Source: Deltaproteobacteria bacterium (GTDB lineage Bacteria > JAEEML01). From it: a stretch of 32,573 nt of DNA. Shown in pieces: positions 13,935 to 21,809 of this stretch. The first letter of the stretch is position 1. Each line of letters opens with the position of its first letter. Location of the stretch: positions 1 to 32,573 of the forward strand of contig JAEEML010000164.1 of NCBI GenBank assembly GCA_016283195.1, read 5' to 3'. The notes under the pieces are model-generated. The model searched no databases and had not been told where the DNA came from. It was given only the letters and a program-made list of their open reading frames with translations. Position numbers and translations under genes: made by a program.

Positions 13935-15601
13935 TGCGCCGCCTCTTTTTTCGCTCATTTTTGGCCGCTGCCTGCTCTTTTTTATGGGGGCTTATAATAC
14001 CTGCTATACCGCTTAAAGCTGAAGAAAATCAGCAAGATGCGCTACCGTCAGGTTTGGAACTTCTCTATGGCGAGCGGGTTATTTTGCAAAAGAGCGGTGA
14101 GCCGCTTATTACCATTGGGCTTCTAAATGATAAAGAGAGCATCACCTTTAGTGCCGAAAAAGAGCCGCTTTTGCTCGAATGGTATGAAGGTGAAGTTTAC
14201 CGCCGCCTGGAGATGGCGCCGGGAACTACTCTTAAAACCACTATTTTAAAGAGTCGCCCGGCCGATATCAGTTACTTTGTGGACTTGCGCCTTGATGAGT
14301 GCCAGGAGGCGGCTAAAAATATTATAGAAAGCCGCTGGCCCGGCCGTCTCTTATTGGAATCTGGGACCATTTTGGGCAGCCGGGATTTGACTGTGGATAC
14401 CAGAGGGCACACTACTGTTATCCGGGCATCCTCTTTGCCGGAAGGTGAAAAACTGGCTGCCGCTTTGAAAAAGATTACCTCTCTGGAACATCCGCTTATT
14501 CAGCGCCTTACGCGGCTACCCTTTGGCGAAATCTCTCTAAATACATCCCTTGGCGCTCCTTTGGGCCAGGCTACCGGCTATATTCGGCTGACACCGCTAA
14601 ATGGCGGGCAGATAGCTTTTTTCGAGCGGGGGCCGGAAGAAAAGGGTCGGAGCAAGATGAACTATGCCGGCACGATATATATAGTTATAAATTCCGGTGG
14701 CAAGTTGGCGGCGGTGAATGTCCTTGGCCTGGAGACTCTTTTAGAGGGGCTGGTACCGGCAGAAATTTTTCCCTCGGCCCCGCTGGAGGCCTTAAAAGCG
14801 CAGGCTATAGCGGCTCGCAGTAATATTGTGGCCGAACTGGGAACCCGCCATTTCTTGGACCCTTTCCATATTTGCAGCCATGAGCATTGCCAGGTTTACG
14901 GCGGTGTAAATAAGAGAAGAGCTGAGACTGATAGAGCCATAGCGGAAACGCGCGGCATGGTACTTATGCACGCGGGAAAACTGGTAAATGCTCTTTATTC
15001 TTCCACTTGCGGCGGCCATAGTGAAGCCAACTGGGCAGCCTGGCCGCAAAATCCGTTGCCCTATTTAGTGGCCGCTCCCGATTGGCCGCCGGCCTATAAA
15101 AGCCTTGTGGCTGATTTAAGAAAGGAAGCGGCGGTGAAAGAATTTATTCTGCGCGATGAGCCGGCTTTTTGTCGCCCGGAGAAGCATAAGCCCGGCAAAA
15201 ATAATCATTATCGCTGGCAAAAAAGCTTTAGTGCTCGAGAGCTCGATGCTTTGGTTCAAGCTTTTTATCCCGAACTTGGCCATATTACCGATATAAAAGT
15301 GCTTAAAAGAGGCCCGGGCGGGCGCGTGATGGAGCTCGAACTCAGCGCAGCCGGTAAGAAGCGCATAATCGGCCCGGAACTCACCATCCGCCGCCTCTTT
15401 GGTAATTTAAAAAGTGCTTTTTTCTTTTTGGAAAAAGAAGGCCAAAATGGCGCAGAGCGCTGGGTTTTTACCGGAGCCGGTTGGGGACACGGCGTTGGAC
15501 TCTGCCAAATGGGCGCCATTGGCCGCGCTAAAAGCGGGGCCACATTTAAAGAGATTTTAGAGCATTATTATCAAGGTGCTAAAGTTACCAAGCTATATTA
15601 G
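13934..15601 (+). CDS. SpoIID/LytB-domain secreted protein (probable lytic transglycosylase)
   Basis: 555 residues. A signal peptide occupies ~1-29 (hydrophobic AAACSFLWGLIIPAIP ending at an Ala). Middle residues ~95-190 resemble a SPOR-like or other small wall-binding region, uncertain. The SpoIID domain (PF08486) follows at ~255-545: NVLGLETLLEGLVPAEIFPS, LKAQAIAARS, HCQVYGGV, YSSTCGGHSE and a late GWGHGVGLCQMGA. SpoIID proteins cleave denuded peptidoglycan glycan strands; in non-sporulating bacteria LytB-type relatives remodel the wall. The ATG overlaps the glycosylase stop by one base. It is convergent with the lipoprotein gene at 15610, with an 8-nt gap. There is no obvious reason for linkage to DNA repair. 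Confidence 0.9.
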   Translation: MRRLFFRSFLAAACSFLWGLIIPAIPLKAEENQQDALPSGLELLYGERVILQKSGEPLITIGLLNDKESITFSAEKEPLLLEWYEGEVYRRLEMAPGTTLKTTILKSRPADISYFVDLRLDECQEAAKNIIESRWPGRLLLESGTILGSRDLTVDTRGHTTVIRASSLPEGEKLAAALKKITSLEHPLIQRLTRLPFGEISLNTSLGAPLGQATGYIRLTPLNGGQIAFFERGPEEKGRSKMNYAGTIYIVINSGGKLAAVNVLGLETLLEGLVPAEIFPSAPLEALKAQAIAARSNIVAELGTRHFLDPFHICSHEHCQVYGGVNKRRAETDRAIAETRGMVLMHAGKLVNALYSSTCGGHSEANWAAWPQNPLPYLVAAPDWPPAYKSLVADLRKEAAVKEFILRDEPAFCRPEKHKPGKNNHYRWQKSFSARELDALVQAFYPELGHITDIKVLKRGPGGRVMELELSAAGKKRIIGPELTIRRLFGNLKSAFFFLEKEGQNGAERWVFTGAGWGHGVGLCQMGAIGRAKSGATFKEILEHYYQGAKVTKLY

Positions 15602-15609
15602 CGGAAAAA

Positions 15610-16992
15610 TTAAAAAATGAGATTTTCCTCTCCCTGATAAATAGCGGCCGGGAGGTAAAGATCGGTGCTGGTATCATCGGGAAAAACGGGCACAGTCCGT
15701 AACTGCTGGCCACGCGGATAATATGTGAGCTCAATTTTTATGCCTCTATGGTCCGAAACATCGACAAAATTTTCGCCGTCCATCACTGCATAACTTAAAA
15801 GAGCCATTTCCGGGCTGTAAAAAGAGTAATCAATAACGAGAGGCACGCCGCTATCGGTAATAACCTGCGGAATACCGGGATCGCCGGTAGAAGCATGGTC
15901 GTTTACGGCTACATTGTTGGCCAGAGCCTGAGCCCGTGAGCCGATAAGGCCGGAGCACTCTTCAAAAGTAGCTTTGCCGCCGGCAAAATCATCGCTGATT
16001 TGCACCTTACTGCCAAACATTTTGGCCAAAGTGGAAAGGGTGAAAAAACTGGTATCAAAATCCGGCAAAAGAGCGGCGATAAGGTTAAATAAAATAGAAA
16101 AATCAATGGTATTTAAATCGCCGCCGTAAATAAAGTGGGCTGTGGGATAAGCAGCTCTTAAATTGGCAATGAGATTGCAGGATTCTTCAGCCTGGCGCAC
16201 TCTCGTCTGCTCACATTCATAAACTTTATCCAGCGCTCCGCCCAGGCCGTTATCCAAATTAACGCCGTTATTGGGATCCCAGTGGGTGGAGAGAATGACA
16301 AAAATCTCGCCGCTCTCTTTTTCCTGAAAAACTCCGTAAGTAACGGCACTTTTCATGGCTGAGCCCCGGCCGCTGAAACGGGTGCTCAAATTGATATAAT
16401 TCTTTTCCAAAAGATTAAAGCGCTCTGGCCTATAAAGCACCTGAGTGAGCATAAAAGGAGTATGGGGATAAAGGGCTTTATAACCGGCTCCCAGCAAAAG
16501 GCCGTAATTCTCCGGCCATTTCCAAACAGGGTCCATCTCCATCACCGCTATAAAACCGGGTTTGTCGGTCATGGAATCAAGTGCCCGGCGCATGGCTTCG
16601 GCGCGCGGTGGCAGAGGCATGGAGCCGCCATATTGTGAATAATCTACAGTGTAAGTATAAGTTGAGCCTTCATAAAGTATAGAGCTCGTAACCTTTTGAT
16701 CGCTCACTAATATATTCCAATTCATATAAGTGAGTTTTTGTCCGGCCTCTTTTGTACAGTTACTGGAGCAGCCGTCATAAGAATCGCTGTTACCGTCGTC
16801 GCATTCTTCATTATGGCAAATTTTACCGTCACCACAGCGATTATCTAGGCAGGGATGCGGTTTATCATTCTGACTATCGCTTGGTTTAGCGGAATTTTCT
16901 TCCGGCTTTTGCTCGGCCGGCTGGTTATGACAATTAGATAAGATAAAAAGGGGAACAAGCACTAAAAATAGTTGCTGGCGGTAAAGTTTCAT
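15610..16992 (-). CDS. Endonuclease/exonuclease/phosphatase-fold lipoprotein, copy 1
   Basis: 460 residues with a lipobox LSNC (Cys21). A Myxococcus-type cysteine-rich repeat (DUF4215-like) lies at ~50-80: CGDGKICHNEECDDGNSD, then GCSSNC. The rest has the EEP-superfamily metal site motifs in order: NWNIL, VMEMDP (metal Glu), STHWDPN, GGDLNT and a final SDHRGIKIEL. EEP enzymes hydrolyse phosphodiesters of DNA, RNA or lipids; as a lipid-anchored protein it acts outside the cytoplasm, so an extracellular nuclease or phospholipase-like function is possible. The start has AAGGGG a few bases upstream. It lies 17 nt downstream of its paralogue. Confidence 0.88.
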   Translation of the reverse strand: MKLYRQQLFLVLVPLFILSNCHNQPAEQKPEENSAKPSDSQNDKPHPCLDNRCGDGKICHNEECDDGNSDSYDGCSSNCTKEAGQKLTYMNWNILVSDQKVTSSILYEGSTYTYTVDYSQYGGSMPLPPRAEAMRRALDSMTDKPGFIAVMEMDPVWKWPENYGLLLGAGYKALYPHTPFMLTQVLYRPERFNLLEKNYINLSTRFSGRGSAMKSAVTYGVFQEKESGEIFVILSTHWDPNNGVNLDNGLGGALDKVYECEQTRVRQAEESCNLIANLRAAYPTAHFIYGGDLNTIDFSILFNLIAALLPDFDTSFFTLSTLAKMFGSKVQISDDFAGGKATFEECSGLIGSRAQALANNVAVNDHASTGDPGIPQVITDSGVPLVIDYSFYSPEMALLSYAVMDGENFVDVSDHRGIKIELTYYPRGQQLRTVPVFPDDTSTDLYLPAAIYQGEENLIF

Positions 16993-17009
16993 TATGGCCC
17001 CTTATGGCG

Positions 17010-18368
17010 CTAATTCTTGGGCGGATATTTGTGCCCCTGGTAAATAGCAGCCGGTAGATAGATGTCGGTACTGGTATCATCCGGAAAAACTGGCACCGGC
17101 CGCATTTCCTCCCCGCGCGGGTAATATTCCAGCTCTATTTTAACTGCTTTATGGTCGGAAACATTAACAAAATCCTCGCTTTCCATTACTTCGTAGCTTA
17201 AAAGCTTAGATTCTTTGCTATAAAATGAGTAATCAATAACTATCGGCACGCCGCTATCGGTAATCATTGCGGGAATAGCCTCGTTTTCAATGGTAGTGGC
17301 ATCGTTTATAGCTACCCCGGTTTCAATGGCTTTAGCTCTGGTGCTGATAAGGCCGGAACAATTTTTAAAGGTTTCCACAGCTCCGGCAAAATCTGGGCTG
17401 ACCTCAGCCGTACTGCCGACAGCTTTAAAGGCCAGGGGCAGAATGAGTTCCGGAGAATCAAATTTGGGCAAAAGAGCGGCAATGAGCTCATAAAGAATAG
17501 CAAAGTCGATGGTATTCATATCGCCGCCAAAGATAATATGAGCCGTGGGGTAAGCTTTACGCACCTTTTCAATAAGATCGCAGGATTCTTCGGCCTGCTT
17601 CATCCGGATAAGCTCGCACTCATAAATGGTATCAAGGGCTTTGCCGATGCCGTATTTGGTAGTTACGCCGACATTAGGCTCCCAGTGAGAGGAAAGAATA
17701 ACAAAAATTTCCCCGCTCTCTTTTTCCTGAAAAACGGCATAAGTGGTGGCAGTTTTCATAGAGAGTCCGTATGTGCCGTAATAAGAGCTCAAATTAATAT
17801 AATTTTTTTCCAAAAGATTTACTTTATCGGGCTGATAGAGCACCTGGGTGAGCATAAAGGGGGTGTGCGGATAAATGGCTTTGTAGCCGTTGGCCGTGAT
17901 ATGAGCGTAATTTTCCGGCAATTTCCAAAGAGCATCCATCTCCACTACCGAAATAAAGGGCGGCTTTTCCGGAAGCGACTGAAGAGCGCGGTCCAGCGAC
18001 TCGGCACGCGGCGGCAAGGGGCTTGCTCCTTCCCAATCGGCATAATTGACCTGGTAAGTATAGGTCGTGCCTTCATAGAGCACCGAGCTCTTATATTTTT
18101 GGTTGCTCACCAGAATATTCCAGCTCATATAGGTGATTTTTTGCCCCGGCTCTTTATGGCAGGCGGTATCACAGCCGTCAAAAAGCCCGGTGTTGGCATC
18201 ATCGCACTCTTCCGGGGCACAAACTATGCCGTTGCCACAAAAATCGTTAAGACATTTTTCATCTATGGGCAGCGGTTCACCGATAGGAGTTGGGGTGTTA
18301 TTTTGATCGCAGGCGGTCAAAAGCAAAAGAATAGCTAAAAAAGGAGATGCATAGCGGCAAAAAATCAT
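17010..18368 (-). CDS. Endonuclease/exonuclease/phosphatase-fold lipoprotein, copy 2
   Basis: 452 residues with lipobox LTAC (Cys20), a cysteine-rich CGNGIVCAPEECDDANTG repeat and the same EEP motifs as its neighbour: SWNIL, VVEMDALW, SSHWEPN, GGDMNT and VSDHKAVKIELEYYPRG. The two align along their whole length and end in nearly the same segment (VPVFPDDTSTD-YLPAAIYQG), so they come from a tandem duplication. All metal and catalytic positions visible in copy 1 are kept here, so both may be active. The Shine-Dalgarno is poor. It is probably the first gene of the two-gene unit. Confidence 0.87.
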   Translation of the reverse strand: MIFCRYASPFLAILLLLTACDQNNTPTPIGEPLPIDEKCLNDFCGNGIVCAPEECDDANTGLFDGCDTACHKEPGQKITYMSWNILVSNQKYKSSVLYEGTTYTYQVNYADWEGASPLPPRAESLDRALQSLPEKPPFISVVEMDALWKLPENYAHITANGYKAIYPHTPFMLTQVLYQPDKVNLLEKNYINLSSYYGTYGLSMKTATTYAVFQEKESGEIFVILSSHWEPNVGVTTKYGIGKALDTIYECELIRMKQAEESCDLIEKVRKAYPTAHIIFGGDMNTIDFAILYELIAALLPKFDSPELILPLAFKAVGSTAEVSPDFAGAVETFKNCSGLISTRAKAIETGVAINDATTIENEAIPAMITDSGVPIVIDYSFYSKESKLLSYEVMESEDFVNVSDHKAVKIELEYYPRGEEMRPVPVFPDDTSTDIYLPAAIYQGHKYPPKN

Positions 18369-18420
18369 TTTAAAACACCCGAGGTAAAAGAAAAGCTTTG
18401 GAGTAAGAGGGAGAGAATAA

Positions 18421-20070
18421 TCATTTGGCCGGCGGATTTACCGCATGGCCCACGACATCTTTAAAAGTAAAGCCGCTATCGGTATAGGGGCGAATTTGTG
18501 TGAGCTGATATTGGCGTTTATTCTGGCCGGCAGAGCGCACGAAATCCGGGCGGAAGAGCATGCCGCTATCTTTATCGACATACAGCGGGCCTGTTCTTTG
18601 CGGGCCGCTCGTGGCCGGATCATTATAAGTGTAAACAATATTGCCGTCTTCGTCGGTTTTGCGGCCGGTGATGATGATGAAGTGGTCGGTTATTTTGTCG
18701 GTATTGTAATCGGCATCGCGATCGCTGATACCGATGATAACCGGGCGACCGGCTTCCAAACAGGTATCAATATATTTAACGGAATCGGTAAAAGCACCTT
18801 TACGGCCCATAACCCGGCCGGCGGCATCCTCGGAAATAGCGGTATAATGAGCGCCGTCACCGCCGGGGATTACTTTGGCATCTATCTTACTGTTAAAATC
18901 TTTGAGCATCTTACGGCAGGTGCGATAACAGCCTGTAGGATCGGTCTGCGGATAGCAAGGGACATTAAGAGCCACATCGGCTCTATGCGGTGTGCCCTCT
19001 TTGGCCGCCCGGGAAAGGTCGGTATATGAACGATATGGCTGCTCGAAACCGACATAGCATTTTTCTAAAATAGCATTAGCTTTGCCGGAACTGGTGAGGT
19101 CTTTTTCGGCCGGTTTTTTGCCCATAGCTATGGGGTTACTTAGGCGGAGCCTAGAAGCATCATTGCCGGCATCAATAGAGCTAAGGGAGGCAAAAACTGT
19201 CTCGGCAGCCTTTTTGCCCTGGATGATACCGCCTTTTTGTGCTCCCTGATAATTAATGGCCCCCATATTAAAGCCCAGCTCTCTTAAGGCCGATAAATCC
19301 TCGGGAGTCAGCATTTTAAGGTCATAATAACCGGCAGTATGGCTCTCTATATAATCATTTTTGGTGACAACTTGTGCTTTTTGGGCATGAGCGGTGAGAA
19401 TATCCAAAACATCACCGGCTATTGTCGATTTCATTTCAGTTTGGCCGAGAGCACTTTGCTTGGTGGTGATGAGGCCGTCTTCTGTGCCGTCTTTTTTGTC
19501 TAAAAGAGCGAAGAGGCGGTCAAATTCCTGCGGAGTGGAAATAGAGCCGTCCGGCCCGGCGCACTTTTTAAGTTCACCAAGTTCGGCAAAACTGAGTTTA
19601 ATGACCAATTTGCCGGCATCGATAGCGGTGGCGAAAGCTTCTTGAAGAGAATCAACCTTGATGCTTATAGCGGCATCGGCAAAGCGCATAGCCATATCCG
19701 AAGCAGTTATATTCTCTGATTTAGTGCGAGCACCCAACAGGGTATTTAAAATGGTTCCGCTCATGGTTGGTGTGGAAAGACCGTCTTTGGTGGTAGATGC
19801 GGTAAAAGATTTACCGGAACCGTTTTGGTCGTAACTATCGACAGCAGTAAATAAATCATTAAGCTCTGCGCCGCGAATCAGCCCATCCTGCCCGGCAACT
19901 GTCATGAGCTTTTCTTTGACGTTAGCGCGTTCTTCAGGAGTTTTATTAAGCCCTGATAAAGAATTATCAACCTGCGTTAAGAGGTTGTCGTCCACCTTAA
20001 TTGTGGTACCGCCGAAATCAGTGTTGAAATTCTGTTGGGTGTAAGTGGAAATGTTACCGATTGAGCTCAT
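18421..20070 (-). CDS. Leaderless protein with EF-hand-like segments and a C39-like peptidase domain
   Basis: 549 residues, no signal peptide. The N-terminal ~290 residues have repeated helical units with EF-hand-like loops: GQDGLIRGAEL, and further on AGPDGSISTPQEF and GTEDGLITTKQ (DxDG-type, incomplete). The C-terminal ~180 residues look like a papain-fold C39_2-type peptidase: VPCYPQTDPTGCYRTC with Cys381, DHFIIITG with His463, and YNDPATSG with Asn483/Asp484, the expected order for the triad. Proteins of this form often act after export; without a leader it may leave through a dedicated system or act in the cytosol. GGAGG lies 6-7 nt before the ATG. dprA is upstream on the same strand, with a 75-nt gap. 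Confidence 0.72.
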   Translation of the reverse strand: MSSIGNISTYTQQNFNTDFGGTTIKVDDNLLTQVDNSLSGLNKTPEERANVKEKLMTVAGQDGLIRGAELNDLFTAVDSYDQNGSGKSFTASTTKDGLSTPTMSGTILNTLLGARTKSENITASDMAMRFADAAISIKVDSLQEAFATAIDAGKLVIKLSFAELGELKKCAGPDGSISTPQEFDRLFALLDKKDGTEDGLITTKQSALGQTEMKSTIAGDVLDILTAHAQKAQVVTKNDYIESHTAGYYDLKMLTPEDLSALRELGFNMGAINYQGAQKGGIIQGKKAAETVFASLSSIDAGNDASRLRLSNPIAMGKKPAEKDLTSSGKANAILEKCYVGFEQPYRSYTDLSRAAKEGTPHRADVALNVPCYPQTDPTGCYRTCRKMLKDFNSKIDAKVIPGGDGAHYTAISEDAAGRVMGRKGAFTDSVKYIDTCLEAGRPVIIGISDRDADYNTDKITDHFIIITGRKTDEDGNIVYTYNDPATSGPQRTGPLYVDKDSGMLFRPDFVRSAGQNKRQYQLTQIRPYTDSGFTFKDVVGHAVNPPAK

Positions 20071-20145
20071 TTTTTACCTCCATAAAAAACACTCGTCGCT
20101 ATTATCGCCATTTTTGCAAAAAAGTCGCCTAAAAAGTTTCATTTT

Positions 20146-21270
20146 TTATGCGGCGGAAAAATAGCCGGCAGAATCTTTGGTAATATAGCCGCCAAGTTCC
20201 AGCTCTAAAAGCATGGTGGCGAGTTCGCCGTGACTATGGCCGCTATATGCCAGGAGCTCTTCAAGGAGGCGCGGCGCCGCACATATATATTTAAATATTT
20301 TCTCCTCCGGCGGCGGCAATTCACCTAAATTTGCGGCCGGTGCCGGTTTTTTCGGGGCCGCCGCCTTTTCCGCAAAAGGCAGATTTAAGTTTTTGCCTTT
20401 TAGCGGCAAGGTAGAATTAAAATCAGCGGCAATCTCTTTGGCCGAGGTTACACTTTTGGCGCCGCGCCTTAGCAGCAGATTATTGCCGGCGCTCGCTTTC
20501 TCCCAGGGAGAAAGCGGCAAAGTCATGAGCACCCGCCCCAGCTTTTGGGCAAAAGCGGCGGTGGAAAGGGCGCCGCTGGGAATGCCGGCGCTGCTGACCA
20601 AAACTCCGCCGGAAAGGGCGGCAATAAGGCGATTGCGGGCCAAAAACATATCGCGCCGCACTGTTGTACCAGGGGCATACTCGCTGATGACCAGGCCGCC
20701 CGCGGCAATAATCTGCTGCTGTAAGGCCTCCTCGCTCTTGGGATAAAAGGTGCCGGCCGGAACACCCAAAACCACTACCGGCGGCAAAGAGCCGAGGAGG
20801 CCGCCTTGAAGAGCGGCACTGTCTATCCCGCTGGCTCCGCCGGATATAATGCCAATATTGTAGTCGGCTAAATTTTGCGCTGTTTCTTTCGTCCAGCGGC
20901 AGGCTCTCTCCCCGGGGCTTCTCGTGCCCACGATGGCGCAAAGCGGCCCCAAAAGGCGTTTAATATTTCCGCGCGCAAAGAGTAAAAGCGGCGGATTTGT
21001 CAGTTCATAGAGACTTTTTGGATATTCAGCATGGCCGTAATATATGGTAATTACTTTCTTTTCTTCCAGAAAGGCCAGGATATCGGTTAACTCTTTTTCT
21101 TTGGGCAGAGTTATTTCTTCTGCTAGAGGTAAATTCTCCCACCAGGCGCTTCCGGGCAGCTTTTCCGGGCCAAGGTCGCTAAAAATTTGCCGTTTTTCTT
21201 TCAAACTAAGGCCCCGGCTCAAATAAAGACGACATAAGGCCATGGTTAAATATTGAGACATATCAGACAC
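20146..21270 (-). CDS. dprA: DNA-processing protein DprA
   Basis: 374 residues. DprA loads RecA on incoming single-stranded DNA in natural transformation. The Rossmann-like DprA fold is clear: YPKSLYELTNPPLLLFARGN, AIVGTRSPGE, IISGGASGIDSAAL, GGLVISEYAPGT, FLARNRLIAALSGGVLV and GNNLLLRRGA. A C-terminal ~65 residues form a winged-helix domain (EEKIFKYICAAPRLLEELL). I chose GTG 21270 because GAGG lies 7 nt upstream, the same arrangement as at the GTG of the 27745 gene (GAGG-TTTTAAA-GTG versus GGAGGTTTAAAGTG); the ATG at 21315 and the ATG at 21261 have no ribosome site. No other competence genes are in the window. Confidence 0.93.
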   Translation of the reverse strand: MSDMSQYLTMALCRLYLSRGLSLKEKRQIFSDLGPEKLPGSAWWENLPLAEEITLPKEKELTDILAFLEEKKVITIYYGHAEYPKSLYELTNPPLLLFARGNIKRLLGPLCAIVGTRSPGERACRWTKETAQNLADYNIGIISGGASGIDSAALQGGLLGSLPPVVVLGVPAGTFYPKSEEALQQQIIAAGGLVISEYAPGTTVRRDMFLARNRLIAALSGGVLVSSAGIPSGALSTAAFAQKLGRVLMTLPLSPWEKASAGNNLLLRRGAKSVTSAKEIAADFNSTLPLKGKNLNLPFAEKAAAPKKPAPAANLGELPPPEEKIFKYICAAPRLLEELLAYSGHSHGELATMLLELELGGYITKDSAGYFSAA

Positions 21271-21383
21271 TTTAAAACCTCTTTTCGCTTTCTGTAAGCC
21301 AAATTGGATAACCATCTTTTAACAGAAAAGCCTTTTGGGAGCAAGGAAAGATTGCATCTTTGTCAGTTAATTTAAAATTTAAC

Positions 21384-21416
21384 TTTTCAGAGGCCATTAG
21401 GCAGAGTATAATGGCC
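21384..21416 (+). promoter_or_regulatory. Promoter with an overlapping operator-like dyad
   Basis: A perfect TATAAT (21407-21412) has a weak -35 TTTTCA (21384-21389) 17 bp upstream. GGCCATTA (21392-21399) and TAATGGCC (21409-21416) form a perfect 8-bp inverted repeat with a 9-bp spacer whose right arm covers most of the -10 box. A repressor bound here would block the polymerase. It drives the plus-strand unit that begins at 21454. Confidence 0.5.
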
Positions 21417-21453
21417 GAGTTTATTGTCCATAGCGGACACAACTGAGGTAATG

Positions 21454-21774
21454 ATGAATTTAAGCAAAGTCGGTGGCCCTTCACAGATGATACCAACTCA
21501 AGCAGCCGGGCAGACGCATACTCCCGAGCAGCTGGAAAATATCAAAAAAAACCTGGTTAAAAACGGAGCCTCCCCGGAACGAATGGCCAAAATGAAACAG
21601 GTAGCTGCCAAAGCGGCCCAAAAAGCCAAAGGAGCGAAAGGCAGCGGGAAAGCCGGCAAAGCCGGTTTGTCTCATGAACTTTCCAGCTGGCTTGATGAGG
21701 ACGAAGAGGGCGATGCTTTGAAACAAAGAGCTCAGGACCTCAAAGAAGCCCTCGAAGAAGAAGAGGAAATTTAG
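21454..21774 (+). CDS. Small charged protein, unknown function
   Basis: 106 residues from the second of two adjacent ATGs; GAGG at 21445-21448 is 5 nt from ATG 21454 and only 2 nt from the first. There is no leader. Residues ~19-45 hold TPEQLENIKKNL, then a Lys/Ala/Gly-rich stretch (KAAQKAKGAKGSGKAGKAG) and an acidic tail (LDEDEEGDALKQ ... EEEEEI). The polarity of basic middle and acidic end suggests nucleic-acid or protein binding, but it is otherwise unrecognised. It is the first gene after the promoter at 21384-21416. TPE-x3-N-x-K-x2-L recurs in the N-terminus of the C39-like protein at 18421-20070. Confidence 0.7.
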   Translation: MNLSKVGGPSQMIPTQAAGQTHTPEQLENIKKNLVKNGASPERMAKMKQVAAKAAQKAKGAKGSGKAGKAGLSHELSSWLDEDEEGDALKQRAQDLKEALEEEEEI

Positions 21775-21809
21775 CTTACTTTAACTATACTGTCGGAATA
21801 GGGGGAGAC

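Noticed and set aside
17538-18338. 266-codon plus frame over the EEP lipoprotein gene
   Set aside because: Antisense to a motif-rich gene; its sequence shows no family pattern or start signal.
18445-19029. 194-codon plus frame opposite the peptidase domain
   Set aside because: Hydrophobic-looking shadow of the C39-like domain; the sense gene has the catalytic order.
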